Below, piece by piece: positions 1-8,770 of a stretch of DNA of 64,000 bases. The stretch is from Crocinitomicaceae bacterium. Its GTDB lineage: Bacteria > Bacteroidota > Bacteroidia > Flavobacteriales_D > Crocinitomicaceae. Numbering within the stretch: position 1 is the stretch's first letter; each line of letters starts with the position of its first letter. The translations under genes and the position numbers were made by a program. The stretch spans positions 383,766 through 447,765 of the forward strand of contig JAHEMJ010000014.1 in NCBI GenBank assembly GCA_024643725.1, written 5' to 3'. The notes beneath the pieces are model-generated. The model searched no databases and was not told the DNA's origin. It saw nothing but the letters and a program-made list of their open reading frames with translations.

Positions 1-1
1 C

Positions 2-3000
2 CAAGTGGCAAATGACTGCCTCATATTGGCCTGTGATAGTACCCTTGAAAACAAAGCCTACATTTATGGAACGGGGGTTCTTTCGGGAAGTACTGTAAAC
101 AATGGGGGTGCATCCGATGTATATGATGCCTTAGGTTGTGCAACTTCTGCAAATAATTTAGTGACGATCAATACAACAGGTTGTCCTGTGGTGGACATCG
201 GATCGAATCCACCACTTTGTATAGGGGATACTCTACACCTCACAACGCTCTATTCGCAATGGGCAAATTACGCATGGACTGGTCCAAATGGATTTTCGTC
301 AACTGTACAGAATCCGTCAATTCCCAATTTGACAAACAACAATGCAGGAACCTATGCATTAAATATCACGTTTACAGGGTCTACTTGTACCTTTAGTAAT
401 TTAACCGAACCAGTTGTCATTCATCCAACTCCGCTCATCAATTTAATCAATCTGACCAATAGTACGTGTTACAATTCAGATAACGGAACAATAACGGTTG
501 GAGCAACAGGAGGACAACCCATTAATTATACTTGGTCAAATGGGAACACAAGTACAACTGTCAATAATTTAAGTCCAGGATTATATACTGTTACAGTGCA
601 AGATAGTTATACTTGTGTCAATGACACGGTCTTTCCTATATCAGAACCGGACACCCTTGTTTCAAATATTAGTATTACATCTAACTATCACGGTCAAAAT
701 ATCTCGTGTTACAACGCAACGGATGGTTCGGCTGCGGCTACCGCTACTGGAGGAACTTTGCCTTATACCTATTTATGGTCCAATGGACAGACTAGTGCTA
801 CTGCTACCGGACTTGCTGCAGGAACGTACACCGTTACGGTAACAGATGCTCATGGTTGTGTCTCTACTAAATCAGTCACATTAACCCAGCCTACAGCGAT
901 TGTACTAAATACAAGTTTCACTCCAGTCCTTTGTTTTGGTGGTTCGACCGGATCAGTTTCATTATCAGCAACTGGTGGGACATTTCCATATACCTATATC
1001 TGGTCAAATGGACAAATCACCCAAAATTTAAATGGACTTTCAGCTGGCACATATTCTGTTCAAGTGGCAGATGTCAATGGTTGTTTGACAACCATACAGA
1101 CAACGGTAACCCAGCCTTCTGCGCCTTTAAATAGCCAAGATACGCATGCCGATGTTTTGTGTTATGCGGGATCCACTGGTTCCATCGATTTAACGGTTTC
1201 GGGAGGGACCCCTACTTATTCATATTCCTGGAATACAGGCGCAACAACTCAAGACTTATCTAATTTACCTATTGGCTCATATGAGGTGGTGATTACCGAT
1301 ATGAATAACTGTACATCTCAATATACTGTGTCGATTTCTCAACCTGTCGCGCCTTTATCAATTTCTGGTTTGGTGACACCTATCGGTTGTTTAGGACAAT
1401 CATCAGGGGCCATTAATATCGGTGTTTCGGGAGGAACATTGCCTTATGTTTATTCATGGAGTAATGGTAGTTCATTACAGAATATTTCTGCGCTTCCATC
1501 TGGAAATTACTCCGTTCTCATTACAGATAGCCACAACTGTACTTTAACCTCTTCCTATACGATTATTGAACCATTATCTCCATTGGTTCTCTCTGAAACG
1601 CATAACGATATCTACTGTTTTGGCGCCGCAACTGGAAACATTAATGTAACAGCTGTGGGAGGAACAACTCCTTATTCTTTTGCTTGGAGCAATTTTGTCT
1701 ATACAGAAGACCTTACTTCCATTCCGGCGGGATCATATCAACTTCAAGTGGAAGATGCAAATGGATGTCAAGACTCGCTGACAGTAACATTGATTAATCT
1801 GACGAATCCAATTCTGATGAGTGAGTTACATACAAATGTACTTTGCTATGGAGATACTACCGGAACAATTGATTTGACCGTTTCAGGTGGTTCAGCGCCG
1901 TTTACCTATTTATGGAATAACGGTTCAACGCTTGAGGACATTGCTAATGTAACTGGAGGAACGTATTCTGTCATTGCGTATGATGCAAATAACTGTTCTG
2001 ATACCTTAATTACAACGATTGTTCAACCAAGTTCAGGATTGAACTTAACAGAAACACATACCAACGCATCTTGTATGAGCACGGTCAGTGGTTCCATTGA
2101 TTTAACCGTTACAGGTGGTGTTCCAGCCTATGTGTATTCATGGAATAATGGAGCAACCACACAAGACATCACAGGCTTGTCAAGTGGAACGTATGTTGTT
2201 CAAGTAACGGATAATAATGCGTGTGTATCCAATTTGACGGTAATTGTCATTGACCCTTCAAACACCGTCGTAGTAACTGCACTTGTAGATTCTGTGAATT
2301 GTTTTGGCGGTGCGGATGGATCCATTAATTTATCCCCTTCTGGTGGTATGCCTGGTTATGTCTTTGATTGGAGTACGGGTGCAATTGCTGAAGATTTAAC
2401 CAACTTATCTCCTGGAAATTACTTTGTGAATGTTGACGATGTTCTTGGATGTGGTTTGTTCATGACGTTTACGGTTGGACAACCATCTAGTCCTTTGACG
2501 GTGACAGGTCAAAATAATAATGTTATATGTTTTGGTCAGCAAAATGGAGTGATAGATTTAACGGTTTCTGGGGGAACTCCAGGATATTCATTCATTTGGA
2601 CAAACGGTCAAACAACGGAAGATTTGTCCAACTTAACAGCTGGAACCTATTCAGGAACCATTCATGATGCGAATGGATGTTCGCAAAGTTATGTTGGTCA
2701 AATTACAGAACCAGGTTCCTCTTTAACAATTAACCTCACCTCGACACCATCGTTATGTTTTGGCGGTACAAGTGGCAGTGTAAACTTAACGGTAAATGGC
2801 GGGGTACCTAGCTATACATATAGTTGGAGCAATGGATCGACGACAGAGGATTTAGCGAATGTAGGAGCAGGTACCTATACAGTTACAGTTCAAGATCAGA
2901 ATGGCTGTTTGATGAGCGGTTCAATCGTTGTAGGTCAACCTGCAAGTGCCTTGACGTTGAGTCAAACTACGACCCATGTAAGCTGCTATGGTGGCAACAA

Positions 3001-6000
3001 TGGATACATTAACTTAAGCGTGGTAGGAGGAACACCAGCCTATAGTTATTTGTGGAATAATGCTGCTACCACGGAGGATTTAAGCAACATTAGTTCGGGT
3101 GGTTATAGCGTTGTAGTGACAGATGCAAATGGATGTACTTCGAACTTGAGTGTATTGGTGAATCAACCAAGTTCCTTGGTGAGCGTGAGCGGTACGGTAA
3201 GTAACGTATTGTGCTACGGTGGAACAACAGGAAGCATCTCCAGTGTTGGACAGGGCGGAACGAGTCCATATAGTTACGCATGGAGCAATGGCGAGACAAC
3301 AAGTCAAGTGACAGGATTAAGTGCCGGCTTATACACCGTAACGGTGAGTGATGCGAATGGCTGTACAGCCAATCAGACATGGAGTGTTACCCAGCCAAGC
3401 GCGTTAAGCTTACAAAGCACCAACACCAACATCTTGTGCTACGGACAATCATCAGGAAGTATCACGAGCCAAGCAAGCGGCGGAGTGACCCCATACACCT
3501 ACACATGGACCAACGGAATGACAGGCCAAAACATCTTGAATGTACCAGCAGGACCATACTTTGTAACGGTAGTGGACGGGAACGGATGTAGTGCGACATT
3601 CTCCGATACGGTTTATCAACCAACGACAGCCTTGACATTGAGCACGAGCATCGTAAATAACAACTGTTTTGGAGCAGCAACAGGCTCCATCGATAATACA
3701 GTAACAGGAGGAACGAGCCCATACCAATATCAATGGAATACATCTGCAACGACGCAGGATTTAACGAACTTATTAGCAGGCACCTATGTGCTGACGATAA
3801 TGGATGCGAATGGCTGTTTGTTGAATAACAGTTTACAAGTAACCCAACCACCAATTAGCATCGTATCGAGCTTGAGTCAAGTAAATGTGAGTTGTTTGGG
3901 AGGCGGCAATGGATCGATCAACTTAACGGCGACAGGAACAGGCGCACCGTTCACGTATTTATGGAACAACGGATCAACCACAGAAGACATCAGTGGATTA
4001 GTACCGGGAGTGTATAGCGTAACGATCACAGATAATAGTGGATGTACTACAAGTATGTCAGCCAACATTACACAACCGGCAACGAGTGTGAGTTTACAAT
4101 CCTTGGTGACCAATGTATTGTGTACAGGAAACAACACGGGGTCGATAGACTTGACTGTCAATGGAGGAACCACACCGTATTTCTACAGTTGGAGCAACGG
4201 AAATGGAACACAAGATTTGACAAATGTCATCGCGGGAACCTATAGTGTGATTGTGACGGATGCTAAAGGGTGTCAGGCAAATATGACCGCCCAAATCACA
4301 CAACCTACCAGTGCTTTATCTGTATTGTTAAATCCTACACAAATTGCTTGTCATTCTCAAGCAACGGGAACCATCGACTTAATCGTTTCAGGTGGAACGG
4401 TAAATTATACATATGCTTGGTCAAACAATGCCACTGTTCAAGATTTAGCAAGTGTCCCTGCTGGATTCTATTCTGTTGTAGTGACAGACGCTAATGGGTG
4501 TACTGCAACAACCTCCACAACCTTAAGCCAACCAGCTCAATCGTTATTAGTTAGTGGTATTGTCACAAATGTTTCTTGTTTTGGCAATGCAAACGGTTCT
4601 ATTGATGTAACGGCTACTGGAGGTACGGCACCTTATAATTACATTTGGAGTAATGGCGCTTATGATCAGGATATTGACACTTTATTAGCTGGAACATATG
4701 TATTACAAGTGTATGACGATAACGGTTGTTTCAGTCAAACGAGTTACCAAGTTACCCAAGCAACCCAGCCATTAGCGTTAAGTACGGTGATGACCCCAGA
4801 AGGTTGTTATGGTGGTAACAATGGAGGATTAGATTTAAGTGTAGTAGGAGGGACAAGTCCATTTACGTATGCATGGACGGGTCCATCTGGATATACAGCT
4901 ACAATTCAAGATCTTTTGAATGTATACACAGGGATATACAACGTAACGGTAACGGATGTAAACGGCTGTAGTGCACAGTTGAGTGATACGGTGAGTGAAC
5001 CGGCAGCATATGCATTGAGTCATGTGATTACGAACGTAGATTGTTTTGGAAACAGCACTGGAGCCGTGAACTTGACGGTGAATGGAGGAACACCGGGATA
5101 TGCTTACAACTGGAATAACGGAACAACGACCCAAGATTTAAGCGGCATTTTATCAGGAACGTATTCAGTTGTGGTAACAGATGCAAATGGCTGTACGTTA
5201 CATGACACTGTAAGCATCACACAACCAGGTTTTGCAACGACATTGAGTTCCGTAGTGAGCAATGTAAGTTGCCAAGGAGGCTTGAATGGGTCGATCAACT
5301 TAACGGTTGTAAGTGCAAACACTGGACTGACATACCTATGGAATAACCAAGCAGTAAGTGAAGACATTAGTAACCTAGGAGCAGGCACCTATACGGTTAC
5401 CGTCACAGATGCAAATGGCTGTGTGAATACCTTGAGTTCAACGGTTACCCAACCATCAGTATTGACCTTGAGCAGCACAACGATCAATCCATTGTGTACA
5501 GATAGTTTAAATGGCTCGATTGACTTAACGGTGAATGGCGGAACGAGTCCATATACGTACTTGTGGAACACCACAGCAACGACCGAGGACATCAGCGGTT
5601 TATTGGAAGGAACGTACTTTGTGACGGTCACGGATACAAATGGTTGTAGTGCTACAAGCTCGATTCAATTGGTGGATCCAAGTCCAATTAGTTCAAGTTA
5701 CACGAGTTTATCAGCCCAATGTAATGGAGGGACGAATGGTTCGGTGAATGTGACGGTGAGTGGCGGAAGCCCGGGATACAGCTATGTATGGTCAAATGGA
5801 CCAACGACAGAAGACTTGAGCAATGTTGGAGCAGGCACATATACATTGACGATCACAGACAACCATGGATGTACCCATACGCAATTAGCGACAGTGGGAC
5901 AACCATCCAATCCAATTACGCTTAGTGCAGCAATCACCAACATTGGCTGTTTTGGAACCTCCACCGGAGCCATTGACCTTACGGTGACAGGTGGAACTCC

Positions 6001-8770
6001 TAATTATACTTATTCTTGGGGAAATGGAATGGTGACACAGGACCTTGTGAACATGAATATTGGTTCATATGATGTCATGGTGTACGACGCAAATGGATGT
6101 TTTACAAATGCAACTTATACGATCAGTCAGCCAACTAATCCACTCACGTTATCCATTACTGGAAACAACATTACGTGTTATGCAGGTAATAATGGTTCGG
6201 TAGATTTAACCATAAATGGAGGTCAAGCGCCATATTCGATTAATTGGAATACGAATGCAACAACTGAGGATTTGATCAACTTAACTGCAGGAACTTATTC
6301 CGTTACCGTGGTTGATGCGAATAACTGTAGTATGAATGCGTCTATTGTGCTCATTGCACCAGTAGAACCATTGACAATTACATCAGCGGTTTTAACCAAT
6401 GTCACATGTTTTAATCAATCAACTGGATCAATCAATTTATCCATTAGTGGAGGTTCTTTCCCATACAGTTATGCATGGTCAAATAATGCAACTTCTCAAG
6501 ATTTATTGAATATCCCAGCAGGCGGATATTCCGTATCCATCACAGATTTCAATGGTTGTACAACAAGTGGCACGTATTCGATAACACAACCTAGTTCAGG
6601 TGCAGTAATCAGTTACAACGTACAAGACGTAAGTTGTAATGGAGGCACGAATGGATCAATCAACGTGAATGTAGTCGGCGGAACGCTACCATACACGTAT
6701 TTCTGGACCAACAATGCAGCGACGACTCAGGATTTATTTGGCATTGGTGCGGGTTCTTATACCTTGAACGTTTATGACGATTCAAGCTGTGTGACAGTGG
6801 CAACGATATCGGTGAATCAACCGATTCAGGCAGTGACACCAAGTACGGTGATTAGTGCGGTGAGTTGTTATGGATTCAGCAATGGTTCGATTGATTTGAG
6901 TGTAGTAGGTGGAACGCCAGGATACACGTATGTATGGAACACAGGAGCGACGACCCAAGACATTTCAGGTTTAGTTTCGGGCACTTACACGGTAACGATT
7001 ACCGATGCGAATGGCTGTGTATCTACGCATAGTTACGTAGTGACACAACCATCGGCACCATTGACTTTGAATACAAGCCAAGTGAACGTATTGTGTTATG
7101 GAAATGCAAGTGGCTTTATCAACTTGATAACGACAGGCGGTACAAGTCCATATAGCTACGCATGGAGCAATGCAGCTACGACAGAAGACATCTTTAACTT
7201 GCTAGCAGGCACCTATTCGGTTGATGTAACGGACTTAAATGGCTGTACAGCGTCTACCCAAGTAACGATTACCCAACCAGCAGCAGGAATCAGCCTTCAA
7301 GAGACACATGTGAATGTCACGTGTTATGGCGCCAACAATGGATCGATAGACATTACCCCAAGTGGCGGAACACCGGGTACAAGTCCAGCGTATAGCTACT
7401 TGTGGAGTAATACAGCCACAACACAAGACATCACAAGTTTAATTGCAGGTACTTACACAGTGCTTGTTACCGATAACGTTGGCTGTAGCTACACACAAAG
7501 CATCGTAGTGAGTCAACCATTGGCACCACTAGTAGCGACCCCAACGATTACCAACTTAATCTGTTACGGAGTACCAGAAGGAGCAATCGATATCACGATA
7601 AGTGGCGGAACAGCACCGTATGTATACTATTGGAACACGGGTGCCACGACACAAGACTTGAGCAACTTAGCAGCGGGCTCATATAGCTTAGCAGTTACGG
7701 ACGCCAATAACTGTGTGACATCGATTGTTGTAGCGGTGAGCGAACCATCAAGTCCATTGACAGTGACATACTTTGCAACACCAGCCTCATGTTATGGCTA
7801 CGCAGATGGAACGGTGATGCTCAACATTACAGGCGGTGCGCCGTCGTATGACATCTTATGGAGCAATGGTGACACGACGAACTTTATCGACTCGTTGTTG
7901 GCAGGAACGTATAGTGCACAAATCACGGACGCGAATGGCTGTGATGCAGTAATCAATGCGATCATCAGTCAACCACAAGCCTTAATCGCCGACTTTAACA
8001 TCGATGCAACGTTTGGCTGTGCACCACTTACGGTGAACTTATTGAACACAAGCGTTGGCACAATCGCAAGCAGCACGTGGAACTTTGGTAATGGATCAGT
8101 GAGCACAAGTAACAACGCAAGTTACACCTATACGCAAGGGGGATGCTATGGCATTAGTTTAACGGTGATGTCCCCAACGGGCTGTTTGGCCACAACGAGT
8201 ATCGACAGTTTGGTATGTGTGGTAACAGGACCAAGTGCAGGCTTTGCGGCAACGACAACAGACATTGATTACTTCACGGGCCAATTGGAATTAGTGAATA
8301 CATCACAAGGTGCGATTACCAACTACATGTGGAGCTTTGGAGATGGAAGTCCGAACTCAACGTTGGAGAATCCAATCCACTACTATCCAGAGGAGACAGT
8401 AGACTCTTATATCGTGAGTTTGATGGTGACAGACACGAACGGATGTACAGATACGGTTACGCACTTGTTCTGGTTGAATGAGATGCTCAATGTGTATGTG
8501 CCGAATGCCATCACAGTGACCAATGATGGATTGAATGAAGTGTTCTTACCGGTCTTCTCGAATGTAGATGCAGTGAAGGACTATGATTTATGGATATACA
8601 ACCGCTGGGGTCAGTTGGTCTTTGAGACGGATGAGATCGCAGAGGGCTGGAACGGAAGATACAAGGATAACAAAGATGTACAACTCGGAGTCTACACTTG
8701 GAAGATTAGATATGTGGATAATTTAGGAGTTGCAAAAACAATAGTAGGGCATGTTACAATACTTAGATAA
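2..8770 (+). CDS. Giant SprB-repeat surface protein with T9SS type B sorting domain, 5' partial
   Basis: The frame is open to the left edge, so the N-terminus and any signal peptide are missing; the GTG at 5 is unlikely to be the true start. Residues up to about 143 are not regular repeats and include an Ig/PKD-like stretch. Then come 33 tandem SprB-type units of about 76 residues. Each has a pattern like C-F/Y-G..NGSIDL..GGT.PY.Y.WSNG..T.DL..L.AGTY.V.V.DANGC and two cysteines. From about residue 2660 there are two PKD-like domains (WNFGNGS, WSFGDGS), then a gliding-motility-type C-terminal domain (VPNAITVTNDGLNEVF, IYNRWGQLVFE). By family, such proteins cross the outer membrane by the type IX system and act as surface adhesins, as SprB does in Flavobacterium gliding. 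An adhesive or motility role here is inference. From 2732 on, the gene is almost a copy of the 3' half of the next gene. It overlaps that gene by 20 nt. Confidence 0.9.
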   Translation, partial: QVANDCLILACDSTLENKAYIYGTGVLSGSTVNNGGASDVYDALGCATSANNLVTINTTGCPVVDIGSNPPLCIGDTLHLTTLYSQWANYAWTGPNGFSSTVQNPSIPNLTNNNAGTYALNITFTGSTCTFSNLTEPVVIHPTPLINLINLTNSTCYNSDNGTITVGATGGQPINYTWSNGNTSTTVNNLSPGLYTVTVQDSYTCVNDTVFPISEPDTLVSNISITSNYHGQNISCYNATDGSAAATATGGTLPYTYLWSNGQTSATATGLAAGTYTVTVTDAHGCVSTKSVTLTQPTAIVLNTSFTPVLCFGGSTGSVSLSATGGTFPYTYIWSNGQITQNLNGLSAGTYSVQVADVNGCLTTIQTTVTQPSAPLNSQDTHADVLCYAGSTGSIDLTVSGGTPTYSYSWNTGATTQDLSNLPIGSYEVVITDMNNCTSQYTVSISQPVAPLSISGLVTPIGCLGQSSGAINIGVSGGTLPYVYSWSNGSSLQNISALPSGNYSVLITDSHNCTLTSSYTIIEPLSPLVLSETHNDIYCFGAATGNINVTAVGGTTPYSFAWSNFVYTEDLTSIPAGSYQLQVEDANGCQDSLTVTLINLTNPILMSELHTNVLCYGDTTGTIDLTVSGGSAPFTYLWNNGSTLEDIANVTGGTYSVIAYDANNCSDTLITTIVQPSSGLNLTETHTNASCMSTVSGSIDLTVTGGVPAYVYSWNNGATTQDITGLSSGTYVVQVTDNNACVSNLTVIVIDPSNTVVVTALVDSVNCFGGADGSINLSPSGGMPGYVFDWSTGAIAEDLTNLSPGNYFVNVDDVLGCGLFMTFTVGQPSSPLTVTGQNNNVICFGQQNGVIDLTVSGGTPGYSFIWTNGQTTEDLSNLTAGTYSGTIHDANGCSQSYVGQITEPGSSLTINLTSTPSLCFGGTSGSVNLTVNGGVPSYTYSWSNGSTTEDLANVGAGTYTVTVQDQNGCLMSGSIVVGQPASALTLSQTTTHVSCYGGNNGYINLSVVGGTPAYSYLWNNAATTEDLSNISSGGYSVVVTDANGCTSNLSVLVNQPSSLVSVSGTVSNVLCYGGTTGSISSVGQGGTSPYSYAWSNGETTSQVTGLSAGLYTVTVSDANGCTANQTWSVTQPSALSLQSTNTNILCYGQSSGSITSQASGGVTPYTYTWTNGMTGQNILNVPAGPYFVTVVDGNGCSATFSDTVYQPTTALTLSTSIVNNNCFGAATGSIDNTVTGGTSPYQYQWNTSATTQDLTNLLAGTYVLTIMDANGCLLNNSLQVTQPPISIVSSLSQVNVSCLGGGNGSINLTATGTGAPFTYLWNNGSTTEDISGLVPGVYSVTITDNSGCTTSMSANITQPATSVSLQSLVTNVLCTGNNTGSIDLTVNGGTTPYFYSWSNGNGTQDLTNVIAGTYSVIVTDAKGCQANMTAQITQPTSALSVLLNPTQIACHSQATGTIDLIVSGGTVNYTYAWSNNATVQDLASVPAGFYSVVVTDANGCTATTSTTLSQPAQSLLVSGIVTNVSCFGNANGSIDVTATGGTAPYNYIWSNGAYDQDIDTLLAGTYVLQVYDDNGCFSQTSYQVTQATQPLALSTVMTPEGCYGGNNGGLDLSVVGGTSPFTYAWTGPSGYTATIQDLLNVYTGIYNVTVTDVNGCSAQLSDTVSEPAAYALSHVITNVDCFGNSTGAVNLTVNGGTPGYAYNWNNGTTTQDLSGILSGTYSVVVTDANGCTLHDTVSITQPGFATTLSSVVSNVSCQGGLNGSINLTVVSANTGLTYLWNNQAVSEDISNLGAGTYTVTVTDANGCVNTLSSTVTQPSVLTLSSTTINPLCTDSLNGSIDLTVNGGTSPYTYLWNTTATTEDISGLLEGTYFVTVTDTNGCSATSSIQLVDPSPISSSYTSLSAQCNGGTNGSVNVTVSGGSPGYSYVWSNGPTTEDLSNVGAGTYTLTITDNHGCTHTQLATVGQPSNPITLSAAITNIGCFGTSTGAIDLTVTGGTPNYTYSWGNGMVTQDLVNMNIGSYDVMVYDANGCFTNATYTISQPTNPLTLSITGNNITCYAGNNGSVDLTINGGQAPYSINWNTNATTEDLINLTAGTYSVTVVDANNCSMNASIVLIAPVEPLTITSAVLTNVTCFNQSTGSINLSISGGSFPYSYAWSNNATSQDLLNIPAGGYSVSITDFNGCTTSGTYSITQPSSGAVISYNVQDVSCNGGTNGSINVNVVGGTLPYTYFWTNNAATTQDLFGIGAGSYTLNVYDDSSCVTVATISVNQPIQAVTPSTVISAVSCYGFSNGSIDLSVVGGTPGYTYVWNTGATTQDISGLVSGTYTVTITDANGCVSTHSYVVTQPSAPLTLNTSQVNVLCYGNASGFINLITTGGTSPYSYAWSNAATTEDIFNLLAGTYSVDVTDLNGCTASTQVTITQPAAGISLQETHVNVTCYGANNGSIDITPSGGTPGTSPAYSYLWSNTATTQDITSLIAGTYTVLVTDNVGCSYTQSIVVSQPLAPLVATPTITNLICYGVPEGAIDITISGGTAPYVYYWNTGATTQDLSNLAAGSYSLAVTDANNCVTSIVVAVSEPSSPLTVTYFATPASCYGYADGTVMLNITGGAPSYDILWSNGDTTNFIDSLLAGTYSAQITDANGCDAVINAIISQPQALIADFNIDATFGCAPLTVNLLNTSVGTIASSTWNFGNGSVSTSNNASYTYTQGGCYGISLTVMSPTGCLATTSIDSLVCVVTGPSAGFAATTTDIDYFTGQLELVNTSQGAITNYMWSFGDGSPNSTLENPIHYYPEETVDSYIVSLMVTDTNGCTDTVTHLFWLNEMLNVYVPNAITVTNDGLNEVFLPVFSNVDAVKDYDLWIYNRWGQLVFETDEIAEGWNGRYKDNKDVQLGVYTWKIRYVDNLGVAKTIVGHVTILR
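437..7983 (+). repeat. 33 tandem SprB-type repeats (about 228 nt each)
   Basis: I counted 33 consecutive units by their paired cysteines and central W-S/N-N. The unit length is about 76 codons. Units 11-33 are shared almost exactly with the downstream gene; units 1-10 are not. Unit 20 and unit 31 carry short in-frame insertions. Boundaries are approximate because the repeat register is arbitrary. Confidence 0.88.
2732..6001 (+). repeat. Near-identical duplicated segment, copy 1A (pairs with 17343-20612)
   Basis: This stretch matches 17343-20612 at a constant offset of 14,611 nt with no gap. The differences I found lie near the two ends (about 2840-3180 and about 5620-5960). I saw none from about 3180 to 5620. 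The left border is abrupt: upstream of 2732 the two genes are only distantly alike. Confidence 0.93.
6531..8720 (+). repeat. Near-identical duplicated segment, copy 1B (pairs with 21139-23328)
   Basis: This stretch matches 21139-23328 at an offset of 14,608 nt, so the island between segments A and B differs in length by 3 nt. It covers the last repeats, both PKD-like domains and most of the sorting domain. Only scattered silent-looking differences were seen. Identity stops at 8720, 30 nt before the start codon of the downstream gene. Confidence 0.93.

Noticed and set aside
5-13. GTG at position 5 as the true start of the first giant gene
   Set aside because: The frame is open to the edge and no signal peptide follows, so the gene must begin outside the window.
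3452-3854. Reverse-strand open frames of 93-130 codons inside the repeats, also present at 18063-18465
   Set aside because: They appear twice only because the underlying segment is copied. They lie antisense to strong coding repeats and have no protein-like features.
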